NCBI GenBank assembly: GCA_023376005.1
Contig: CM042145.1
Coordinates: 16,967,433-17,031,432 of the forward strand
DNA length: 64,000 nt
DNA from: Doryteuthis pealeii
Lineage: Eukaryota; Mollusca; Cephalopoda; Myopsida; Loliginidae
Direction of reading: 5' to 3'
Program-made: the position numbers and the translations under genes
The notes under the pieces: model-generated
Told to the model about the DNA's origin: nothing
The model's database searches: none
The model's input: the letters and a program-made list of their open reading frames with translations, nothing else
Shown: piece after piece, positions 54,064 through 64,000 of the stretch
How the letters are laid out: every line of letters starts with the position of its first letter
Position numbering within the stretch: position 1 is the stretch's first letter

Positions 54064-57000
54064 TCTCATTATAATGGAGATGTGTGTTTGTTTGTAACCA
54101 ACCATATATGACTACTCAAGTCACATTCCCTTATTTATTTACGTTACATCTCCATAATCTTATTTTATTTAAACCTCAATTTTAATAAATTGTTAACAGG
54201 TTTGCCTGCTGTCCCATTTATGAGGGCGGGACACAAGGACATTTTTATGGGGTCACCACAAGCCGAAACTCATGGTGGTTAGGTGGAAAAACTGTACGTC
54301 GATCCCGCTCGCATTCCCCCTAAAGGTGCGACCTCAGGCGCTGGGGCAATAAACCAGGCCCCGCCCTATTAAAATCGAGGGGGCAGGTGTTAGCCTGGGA
54401 TAGCCCCCTGGGATGACCGCCTTAATTAGCCATCCCCACCGTTGGCGGCGGCTACATTGCTATTACCGCGTACCCACTGGACGGTTAGGACAAGCGCCTA
54501 TTAACGTGGGACCACCCACAAACCGAAGCTCATGGGGCAGGTGAAAAAGCTTCGGATCTCCAGATCAGAGACTAGAATTCACCTGCGTCCAAAGATCAGT
54601 CGTAACCCACTACGAAGGCACTTGAGGACTAACAAAACAACACTAGTCCCTGACCTCTTTCATAATCATAATGGGAGTCCACGTGCTGGATGGACGCCCG
54701 TTGATACCACTTAATAGATCCAGTCCCTCACTCAGTTGGTCGTTGTCTTTTCCTAGATTTCCATCAACCTCCGAGCCCTTGTATTCGAGAACAGGGACAA
54801 GGCTCCGAATATAACGTCGGCCCAGCCATACACTGCGCGGGAATCAGTACTAAATGAGGCGGAGACGAGCACACATAATATGTCCGTCCTGAACCCATCG
54901 GCATTCCTCCCCCCATCAAGGTGAAGTGAGCTCCCTCTAACGTGCGCCGTTGGCCCTTAAACTCCCTAGCCTGCCCTCACACCAAGGCTGGCATATGCAT
55001 CTATTGCTCGTGCGAAGGAACTGCGCCCTCTTCGTTGCACAATCAACGCGTCATATATTTAAATCACCCGATATGGCGTCAGACTTCCAAGAATGAGCGG
55101 GGCTTGTACGTTACCGCGGGTTGAGCCGCCACTGTTACGGTCAGCACAAGTCCCATATTAACGTGGGACCACCCACGATGCGCAAAGCCCTACAGAGTGA
55201 AAAATTGCGTCGACCGTCGGCTTCCCCCTCAAGGGGGGCGCTCCAGGCAGCTGGGCAATTAAACCCAGCCCTGCCCCTTAATCGAAAGGGCAGGTGTTGC
55301 CTAGGGGGGAGGCCCCCCTGGGATCGACCGCATATAGTATTATACATCACCGGCGCCGCCGAACGGCTCGCCGGACCCCCTACACCGTCCCCTCAACCGA
55401 GTCTGCCGGGGCTCATGAAATCCTACGACGTACCCCCATCTTGTAACCGACTTCAGTGCTTCATCTACTGCACACTTCCTCATTATACGTGCGTATCCCG
55501 ACCAACAAAAGCCGATGTTCATGCCAGTGGTAGGTAGAAAACATTGCGTCGATCCCGTCCGAGCATACCCCATCGCTCCAGAATAGGGAGGGGCGCCCCA
55601 GGCAGCTGGCCAAACCCTCGACCCAGCCCCTATACTCCCCCCTCTTAACTCGACCTCCCTCGACTGGGCCATGTACGGGTGTTGCCTGGGGGAGAATATG
55701 GACACGAATCGACGTCATATTGCTTAATTTAGCCAATCACCGGTCCAGCGGCCAGAAGTCCTGATATCCCCTCTAGTCGCAACATACCCAGAGGCGCCCG
55801 CTGCGCTTGTGATCTTCACTCGCCTACCCACTCTAGTGCTAACCTGTGCATGCACACAGGGTTTATATCGCTAATTAAAATAGGGACCACCAACCATGAA
55901 GTCTCGAAGACTCAATTGTGATCCATAGTGAGTCGAGGTGAAAACCTGTGCGATCGGACTAGCCGTCGGCTCCCCTCAGTAGGACGGCGCGTGCCGCTGC
56001 AGGCACTGGCCAATAAACCCAGCTCCTTAAGCACCCTTTAAGAAATCCTGGATTGGGAGCAGTCCGATCGAATGGCTGAAGGCGGGTTTGGCCCCTGTGG
56101 TTTCGGACGCTTTATCTACATCAACCGTCATCCATAGCGGACCGATCAGTGACTTCGCCAGACTCTCCCCAGTCCTGAATAACCATTGTGGCTAGCCTCG
56201 ACCATGATTGAGTCTTTTATTTACCTCGGTACCACCCACTTACACCGTCGTTCGAGGCCACAATGTCAAGATCCTTATTGAGAGCTCGGTGCCAAATTCA
56301 CCGCTCCCAAAGCATGAATACAAAAAATCGCCTATGAGAGCTCTGGCAGTTGAATAAATCTGCGTCTCTGGACTTTTCTTCGCTCTTAGTCTTGTCATTC
56401 CTTCCCCCTCAGGGGGGGCGCTCAGCACTGGTGGTATATATCAAACAGACCAATAGCCCCTTAAATCGAGGGGCAGGCTGTTGTATCTCGTGGGGGCACG
56501 GCCAATGCGACACTAATCTACACCCTCCATGATGTATACGACAGACTACTCTTATGTTCCGTTTATACCATCACCTCATTTGTCACAGACAGTCCGAAGT
56601 CTCGCCAGGTCCACCCTGCGTCTCGAAACCAAAAGCGTCGCTGTTGGGCTTGTTTAATTATAACCCAGTGCTGATGAACGCTCTCCACTTGTAGGGTCAG
56701 CACAAAGTCCCTTTAACTTGACCACCCACAGATGAGCCTCGAATGGAAGGATCCACACATGGCTGAGAGGGTGGGCTATAGGATAGGAAAAAATGCGTGA
56801 CGTCTGATTTAAAACAAATTCTCGCGCAGTCCTTCTCATAGAGACACCTACAGAAACACATTGTGAGCTCACACTCTACAACCCGCAGCCTTGAGACCTC
56901 ATTTAAACAATCAAGATAGTCTTTGCATAGGAAATGGCAATCCATCGATAGTAGGTGTTGACCCATTGCGGCGATGAAAGTGCTCACCCTGGCATCGAAC

Positions 57001-60000
57001 CAGCACTAGGAATAATATAATTAACTCACCCGATTTTTCTACGTACTCGTATTTCCACAGCTTCACTGACTCCCTCCAGGTGTAAAAAAGATCACTGGGC
57101 GCCCTGAGAGCCTAATGAAATACTGCGTACGCCACTAAGTAACGAGTAGTATTCAGGTGCCATCAATACCTCTCAAGTCGACTGCTAAATTAACGTGGGA
57201 ACCAGTCGCCACCCATAAGCCGGTCAAACCCTCTCGGACGCCCGTCGTAGAAAAAATTGCGTTCCTCTCTCAAAAGATCCTGTCGACATTCAGCATCTAT
57301 TTCGAAGAGTGGGTGTTCGTCTCTACTCAAGCACTTAGAGTGTATGCAATTCTAACTCCATGCCTGCCCCTGTTATATATTATTCAATTTTATTTTATTG
57401 AGTTTTTTTTTTTAGGAAGGTGAGGTGTGCCTGGGGGACGCCCCCTGCGGATCGACTAGTAACCTTACTGAAGAATGAATAATATACACAATCATAACCG
57501 GAGTCGCTAGGACGCGATATGTCTCGCATCAGAACCCCCAGCGCATCGAACTTGACGAGTGGCGAGCTGCAAAATGCGCGCATGTCACAAAACACGCGAT
57601 TTACGCGAGACGTAAAAATAAAGCTGTACGTGTTTTAGGTATCTACTAAATTTAGTCCTCCATATTCTAATGGATTAGGAAACCTACTCCACCATGACCA
57701 AAGACTCCAGATGTAGGCATAACCAGTGACACAAATATTAGACTCTCATCCCGCTCCAAGTGTACATTCTCACCTCAGCTGAAAAATGACCTCATGTGAG
57801 GGGCCGCCTCAGGCACTGGGCAATAACCCAGCCCTGCCCCTTTAATCGAGGGGCAGGTGTTGCCTGGGGGATGGCCCCTGGGATCGACGCTATTATTATA
57901 CCATCACCGGTCCAGCGGCCGAAGCTCGCCGGACCCCCAGTCGAAACCGGGCGCGGGGCTTTATTTACCGCGTACCCCACTTGTACGGGTCAGGCACAAA
58001 GTCCTATTAACGTGGGACCCCCCACAAGCCGAAGCCCATGGATGGCAGGTGAAAAATTGCGTCGATCCCGTCGGCATTCCCCCTCAAGGGGGCGCCTCAG
58101 GCACTGGGCAATAAAACCCAGCCCTGCCCCTTTAAATCGAGGGGCAGGTGTTGCCGGGGGGACGGCCCCCTGGGATCGACGCTATTATTATACCATCACC
58201 GGTCCAGCGGCCGAAGCTCGCCGGACCCCCAGTCGAAAACGGGCGCGGGGCTTGTATTTACCGCGTACCCCACTTGTACGGGTCAGGCACAAAGTCCTAT
58301 TAACTCGTGGACCACCCACAAGCCGAAGCCCATGGAGTGGCAGGTGAAAAATTGCGTCGATCCCGTCGGCATTCCCCCTCACAGGGGGGCGCCTCAGGCA
58401 CTGGGCAATAAACCCAGCCCTGCCCCTTTAAATCGAGGGGGCAGGTGTTGCCTGGGGGGATGGCCCCCTGGATCGACGCTATTATTATACCATCACCGGT
58501 CCAGCGGCCAAGCTCGCCGGACCCCCAGTCGAAACCGGGCGCGGGGCTTGTATTTACCGCGTACCCCACTGTTCGGGTCAGGCACAAAGTCCCTATTAAC
58601 GTGGGACCACCCACAAGCCGAAGCCCATGGAGTGGCAGGTGAAAAATTGCGTCGATCCCGTCGCTTCCCCCTCAAGGGGGCGCCTCAGCGCTGGGCAATA
58701 AACCCAGCCCTGCCCCTTTAAATCGAGGGGCAGGTGTTGCCTGGGGGATGGCCCCCTGGATCGACGCTATTATATACCATCACCGGTCCAGCGGCCGAAG
58801 CTCGCCGGACCCCCAGTCGAAACCGGCGCGGGGCTTGTTTTACCGCGTACCCCACTTGTACGGTCAGGACAAAGTCCCTATTAACGTGGGACCACCCACA
58901 GCCGAAGCCCATGGAGTGGCAGGTGAAAAATTGCGTCGATCCCGTCGGCATTCCCCCTCAAGGGGGGCGCCTCAGGCACTGGGCAATAAACCCAGCCCTG
59001 CCCCTTTAAATCGAGGGGCAGGTGTTGCCTGGGGATGCCCCTGGGATCGACGCTATTATTATACCATACCGGTCCACGCGCCGAAGCTGCGGACCCCCAG
59101 TCGAAACCGGGCGCGGGCTTGTATTTACGCGTACCCCACTTGTACGGGTCAGGCACAAAGTCCCTATTAACGTGGACCACCCACAAGCCGAAGCCCATGG
59201 AGTGGCAGGTGAAAAATTGCTCGATCCCGTCGGCATTCCCCCTCAAGGGGGGCCCTCAGGCACTGGGCAATAAACCCAGCCCTGCCCCTTTAAATCGAGG
59301 GGGCAGGTGTTGCCTGGGGGATGGCCCCCTGGGATCGACGCTATTATTATACCATCACCGGTCCAGCGGCCGAAGCTCGCCGGACCCCAGTCGAAACCGG
59401 GCGCGGGGCTGCATTGTATTTACCGCGTACCCCACATGTACGGGTCAGGCACAAAGTCCCTATTAACGTGGACCACCCACGAGCCGAAGCCCATGGAGTG
59501 GCAGGTGAAAAATTGCGTCGATCCCGTCGGCATTCCCCTCAAGGGGCGCCTCAGGCACTGGCAAAAACCCAGCCCTGCCCTTTAAATCAAGGGGGCAGGT
59601 GTTGCCTGGGGGATGGCCCCCTGGGATCGACGCATTATTATACCATCACCGGTCCAGCGGCCGAAGCTCGCCGGACCCCCAGGCGAAAACGGCGCGGGGC
59701 TTGTATTTACCGCGTACCCCACTTGTACGGGTCAGGCACAAAGTCCCTATTAACGTGGACCACCACAAGCCGAAGCCCATGGAGTGGCAGGTGAAAATTG
59801 CGTCGATCCCGTCGGCATTCCCCCTCAAGGGGGGCGCCTCAGGCACTGGGCAATAAACCCAGCCCTGCCCTTTTAATCGAGGGGCAGGTGTTGCCTGGGG
59901 GGATGGCCCCCTGGGATCGACGCTATTATTATACCATCACCGGTCCAGCGGCCGCAAGCTCGCCGGACCCCCGTAAAAACCGGCGCGGGGCTTGTATTTA

Positions 60001-61896
60001 CCGCGTACCCCACTTGTACGGGTCAGGCACAAAGATCCCTATTAACGTGGGACCACCACAAGCCGAAGCCCATGGAGTGGCAGGTGAAAAATTGCGTCGA
60101 TCCCGTCGGCATTCCCCCTCAAGAGGGGCGCCTCAGGCACTGGGCAATAAACCCAGCCCTGCCCCTTTAAATCGAGGGGCAGGTGTTGCCTGGGGGATGC
60201 CCCCTGGGATCGACGCTATTATTATACCATCACCGGTCCAGCGGCCGAAGCTCGCCGGACCCCCGGTAAAAACCGGCGCGGGGCTTGTATTTACCGCGTA
60301 CCCCACTTGTACGGGTCAGGCACAAAGTCCCTATTAACGTGGGACCACCCACAAGCCGAAGCCCATGGAGTGGCAGTGTGAAAAATTGCGTCGATCCCGT
60401 CGGCATTCCCCCTCAAGGGGGCGCCTCAGGCACGGGCAATAAACCCAGCCCTGCCCCTTTAAATCGAGGGGGCAGGTGTTGCCTGGGGGATGGCCCCTGG
60501 GATCGACGCTATTATTATACCATCACCGGTCCAGCGGCCGAAGCTCGCCGGACCCCCGGTAAAAACCGGGCGGGGGCTGTATTTACCGCGTACCCCACTT
60601 GTACGGGTCAGGCACAAAGTCCCTATTAACGTGGGACCACCCACAAGCCGAAGCCCATGGAGTGGCAGGTGAAAAATTGCGTCGATCCCGTCGGCATTCC
60701 CCCTCAAAAGGGGGCGCCTCAGGCACTGGGCAATAAACCCAGCCCTGCCCCTTTAAATCGAGGGGCAGGTGTTGCCTGGGGGACGGCCCCCTGGGATCGA
60801 CGCTATTATTATACCATCACCGGTCCAGCGCCCGAAGCTCGCCGGACCCCCGTAAAAACCGGGCGCGGGGCTTGTATTTACCGCGTACCCCACTTGTACG
60901 GGTCAGGCACAAGTCCCTATTAACGTGGGACCACCCACAAGCCGAAGCCCATGGAGTGGCAGGTGAAAAATTGCGTCGATCCCGTCGGCATTCCCCTCAA
61001 GGGGGGCGCCTCAGGCACTGGGCAAATAACCCAGCCCTGCCCCTTTAAATCGAGGGGGCAGGTGTTGCCTGGGGGACGGCCCCCTGGGCGACGCTATTAT
61101 TATACCATCACCGTCCAGCGGCCGAAGCTCGCCGACCCCCCGGTAAAAACCGGGCGCGGGGCTTGTATTTACCGCTACCCCATTGTACGGGTCAGGCACA
61201 CAAGTCCCTATTAACGTGGACCACCCACAAGCCGAAGCCCATGGAGTGGCAGGTGAAAAATTGCGTCGATCCCGTCGGCATCCCCCTCAAGGGGGCGCCT
61301 CAGGCACTGGGCAATAAACCCAGCCCTGCCCCTTTAAATCGAGGGGGCAGGTGTTGCCTGGGGGGATGGCCCCTGGGATCGACGCTATTATTATAACAGA
61401 ACCGGTCCAGCGCCCGAAGCTCACTGGACCCCGGTCGAAACCGGCGCGGGGCTGCATACTTATAACATACAATTGTATTATATATACAACAAAATAGGTT
61501 TACGGAATGATAATTTGCATATTGATATTAAAAATTTGATTTTAATAAATATGTGCTTAGTATTATTGATTTCTAATTGTTTGTTTTATCTGAATTAATA
61601 TAAGCAAAAATCTCGGGGATAAATCTTAAAAGAAATCCATTAACATGAAGAAATAACTGTAATTTTATTCTTTACTTCCTATTTTAACTAAATAGTTAAA
61701 TTAGGATAATTTCACAATGGAGTGACGGAAAGAAGTAAGTTCAGTTGTTCTATTTTTCGATTATAACCCCCACAAGCCGTTTCAAATCTTTTTATCTGCA
61801 TTCTTATTTAGTTTCATTAGCCTTTCTAATTTAATATAGTATTTTATTACATTAAAACTTAAATACTTGAAACCGGAGGGTGCATATATTTGCTAG
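54064..61896 (+). mobile_element. Giant Helitron-like element with satellite core
   Basis: 5' end TCTCATTATAATGGAGATGT after A; family left module to ~54200; core of GC-rich satellite from ~54210 to 61450; right module from ~61460 (TTTGCATATTGATATTAAAA, TTAAAAGAAATCCATTAACA); then a decayed hairpin (AACCGGAGGGTGC) and CTAG at 61893-61896. Both ends abut (AAT)n, the tail of the LINE at 53.7 kb, so the element inserted into that tail. No Rep/helicase or other gene: nonautonomous. The 54500-57780 part of the core is irregular (see findings). The whole lies inside the putative host intron. Confidence 0.75.
57790..61450. repeat. ~291-bp GC-rich satellite array
   Basis: Taking GAAAAATTGCG as the phase mark, monomers start at 58051, 58346, 58641, 58925, 59211, 59507, 59793, 60086, 60380, 60671, 60965 and 61255: spacing 284-296 bp, at least twelve units. 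Each monomer contains several short palindromic stems: CCCCCTCAAGGGGG, CCTGCCCCTTTAAATCGAGG..GGCAGG, CCTGGGGGATGGCCCCCTGG and GGTCC..GGACC. Every frame is broken by single-base indels, so the many open frames over it are artefacts. Confidence 0.95.
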
Positions 61897-62120
61897 GAAT
61901 AATAATAAATCACTGCGTGCAAGATACACAATTGTGACAATTAGAACGTTGCCAACTTCAATAAAATTGCGGACTTGCATTGTCCTCATCTTTATTGTTA
62001 TCTACACTATTTCTCTGAATTGTTGAGATGAAGCTTGATAATTTGTTATTATTTGTATTATTCGGACTATTGTCCTCATCTTTATTGAGTAAAAATGTTG
62101 TATTATCTTTTTCTTTTCAG
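61897..62120 (+). repeat. LINE (AAT)n tail remnant and repeat F copy
   Basis: 61897-61910 resumes the (AAT)n run. 61975-62090 has two tandem repeat F words (GTCCTCATCTTTATTG twice, with GTATTATTCGGACTATTG). 62100-62120 is the pyrimidine tract and acceptor of the next exon. Confidence 0.6.
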
Positions 62121-62198
62121 ATTTAATGAAGTTTTATAAAAAGAGACTTATGTTCCAGGTTCCATCGCTTAGAGAATCCGAGTTGGCCAACTCACACA
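62121..62198 (+). CDS. Host-gene exon, second coding exon
   Basis: TTTTTCTTTTCAG acceptor immediately before and CACA|GTAAGT donor immediately after. 78 bases, phase 1 at both ends, so it keeps frame with the exon at 52249. It reads (with the split codon) D-L-M-K-F-Y-K-K-R-L-M-F-Q-V-P and then a Ser/Glu/Leu stretch ending NSH. The K-K-R could be a dibasic processing site if the protein is secreted, but this is speculation. No stop codon is met, so further exons must lie beyond the window or past the array at 62.2-63.3 kb. Confidence 0.6.
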
Positions 62199-62230
62199 GT
62201 AAGTTACTTCCTGTTCTTATAATATTTAGT

Positions 62231-63286
62231 AAGCTCTTAGCTACCGAAACGGTGTTATCACTCCTAGTGGCAGCTGATGAGGGCAGGGTATCGCACGTGC
62301 TATCACACATTGTATGACGAAAAATTCTTGTTCTTATAGTATTTAGTAAGCTCTTAGCTACCGAAACTGGTTATTCACTCCTAGGTTGGCAGCTGATGAG
62401 GGGCAGGGTATTGCACGTGCTATCACATCGTTGTATGACGAAACATTTCTGTTCTTATAAATATTAGTAAGCTCTTAGCTACCGAAACTGTGTTATCACT
62501 CCTAGTTGGCAGCTGATGAGGGCAGGGTATCGCACGTGCTATCACACGTTGTATGACGAAAATTCTTGTTCTTATAGATATTTAGTAAGCTCTTAGCTAC
62601 CGAAACTGTGTTATCACTCCTAGTTGGCAGCTGATGAGGGCGGGTATCGCACGTGCTATCACACGTTGTATGGCGAAAATCTTGTTCTATAAGATATTTA
62701 GTAAGCTCTTAGCTACCGAAACTGTGTTATCACTCTAGTTGGCAGCTGGATGAGGGCAGGGTATCGCACGTGCTATCACACGTTGTATGACGAAAATTCT
62801 TGTTCTTATAGATATTTGTAAGCTCTTAGCTACCGAAACGGTGTTATCACTCCTAGTTGGCAGCTGATGAGGGCAGGTATCGCACGTGCTATCATACGTT
62901 GTTATGACGAACATTCTTGTTCTTATAATATTTAGTAAGCTCTTAGCTACCGAAACTGGTGTATCACTCCTAGTTGGCAGCTGATGAGGGCGGTATCGCA
63001 CGTGCTATCACCGTTGTATGACGAAAATTCTTGTTTTATAAATTTAGTAAGCTCTTAGCTACCGAAACTGGGTTATCACTCCTAGTTGGCCAGCTGATGA
63101 GGGCAGGGTATCCGCACGTGCTATCACTCGTTGTATGACGAACATTCTTGTTCTTATAAATATTTAGTAAGCTCTTAGCTACCGAAACTGTGTTATCACT
63201 CTTAGTTGGCAGCTGATGAGGGCAGGGTATCGCACGTGCTATCACTCGTTGTATGACGAAAATTCTTGTTCTTATAGATATTTACT
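62231..63286. repeat. 117-bp satellite, nine units
   Basis: AAGCTCTTAGCTACCGAAAC marks unit starts at 62231, 62348, 62469, 62587, 62703, 62820, 62937, 63049 and 63169: spacing 112-121 bp. Each unit includes GCAGCTGATGAGGGCAGGGT and CGCACGTGCTATCACACGTT. It begins only ~30 bp after the exon donor. The Lys/Arg/Ser frames on the minus strand are artefacts. Confidence 0.95.
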
Positions 63287-63453
63287 AAGCTTAATTCAAT
63301 TTTGCCACAAGGCCAAAAGAAGTCATAAAGATCGAGCAGTTCCAAAGTGAGTGGAGGTTTGGTTGTTTTGAAAATCGGCATTCGAAACCCTGGCCTTTAG
63401 ATTTGCCAAGATCAGAATTAAAGATTAAACTATTTTTTATTCTTAGAAATTCA
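63287..63453 (-). repeat. SINE body fragment
   Basis: TTTACTAAGCTTAATTCAATT and GCCACAAGGCCAAAAG match the plus-strand start of the tRNA-Cys-like units at 47.7-48.4 kb. GAAAATCGGCATTCGAAACCC also resembles 33466-33490. Confidence 0.5.
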
Positions 63454-64000
63454 TTAACTCTTTCCCTACTAAATTTCGCCCACGGCTGTACCAACTTTTC
63501 TCTTATTCCATTCAAATGGTTCCCTATTGCAAAAGGATCAAAGTACTGTTCAGTTTTTAAGGGCCATCCTTTGGCCTTAAAGCAGAGCGTTTATCCTGTG
63601 GAATTGGATCCTTGATAAAGAGTCCTTCGATAATGAATCCTTTGGTTACTCTGGTACTCGTATACCACTTAGTGATAATATCTTATGCACCCAGGTATTA
63701 AAAGCAAAGAGGCTATTTTTTATGAGGAATTCTCTTTTGAAAAAAATTAATGTTCGAAGTATTGAAGACGTTATGTCTGGAAAAATATTTAATTGCTTTA
63801 ATTTTAAGGGTTAATGGCGACTAGAAGTCGGCGATTCGATTTAAGTACTGGCCATCTGTATGGTCCGGAGTGCAGTTAGAATTATGTCCAATGTGGGGGG
63901 TTTAAGTATTCTATCAGCCACGCAGTATTGCTAGTGATTGGCTGCAAGAATAACTCACGTGACCTTGGCTAGTCTATAAATTTAGCTGAGGAATTAGAGC
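63454..64000. other. piggyBac-like MITE end, then unassigned
   Basis: TTAA at 63454-63457 then CTCTTTCCCTACTAAATTTC and CCCACGGCTGTAC, matching the left half of the MITE at 46892; no right end is seen. 63880-63990 has a CCAAT-type word (TGATTGGCTGC), an E-box (TCACGTGACC) and TCTATAAATTT, a weak promoter-like cluster with no linked exon. Confidence 0.4.

Noticed and set aside
57790..61450. Many 60-180 codon Pro/Arg/Gly-rich frames
   Set aside because: Each is a frame of the satellite monomer; the same peptides recur in every unit and shift frame with single-base indels.
54064..61896. CRISPR-like direct repeats
   Set aside because: Monomers are ~291 bp with no short-repeat/unique-spacer alternation, and the genome is eukaryotic.
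62735..63245. Minus-strand frames of 69-88 codons with repeated peptides
   Set aside because: Translations of the 117-bp tandem repeat.

Overview
This is a eukaryotic, AT-rich, intron- and repeat-dominated window with no bacterial gene organisation. The evidence is spliced-exon signals, tRNA-derived SINEs, RTE-type and other non-LTR retrotransposon remnants, long (TA)n, (GA)n, (CA)n and (GATA)n microsatellites, interstitial TTAGGG-type repeats and Helitron-like ends. A metazoan is certain enough. A mollusc or another lophotrochozoan fits the repeat content best, but that is inference. Almost every open reading frame here is either a low-complexity artefact or a broken piece of a transposable element.

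Layout. 1-5 kb is AT-rich intergenic sequence with an LTR-like segment. 5-12 kb holds SINEs, foldback elements, microsatellites and a broken RTE element whose inverted duplication encloses telomere-like repeats. 12.5-15.4 kb is a GC-rich, internally deleted non-LTR retrotransposon on the minus strand (ORF1 with a CCHC knuckle plus the very end of ORF2). 16-17 kb has a small tandem Helitron-like pair, and 17.8 kb a TATA/octamer promoter candidate. 18-31 kb holds microsatellites, MITEs, inverted SINE pairs, a LINE 3' end and another Helitron. 31-35.6 kb has Helitron-like elements, one with two internal satellite-like monomers and one broken by an RTE insertion. 36-40 kb has several copies of a ~610-bp interspersed repeat and a deleted mariner-like transposon at 40.0-40.9 kb. 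41.5-42.3 kb is a long polypyrimidine tract. 43-50 kb is rich in RTE tails, SINEs and a tandem array of tRNA-Cys-like units. 51-52 kb has two LTR-like repeats.

The best host-gene evidence is a pair of phase-compatible exons at 52249-52591 and 62121-62198. They would encode the start of an unrecognised protein with a hydrophobic N-terminal region. The 9.5-kb intron between them contains a foldback element, a LINE tail and, inserted in that tail, a 7.8-kb Helitron-like element whose core is an array of ~291-bp GC-rich satellite monomers. A separate 117-bp tandem array follows the second exon.

The most interesting theme is one family with the same 5' TC end, the same right-hand module and the same 3' hairpin plus CTAG. 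It is seen with zero, two and at least twelve copies of the same monomer, so a satellite appears to be growing inside a rolling-circle-type element. A second theme is the density of inverted-repeat (foldback) structures, at least a dozen, which could make long double-stranded RNA if transcribed.
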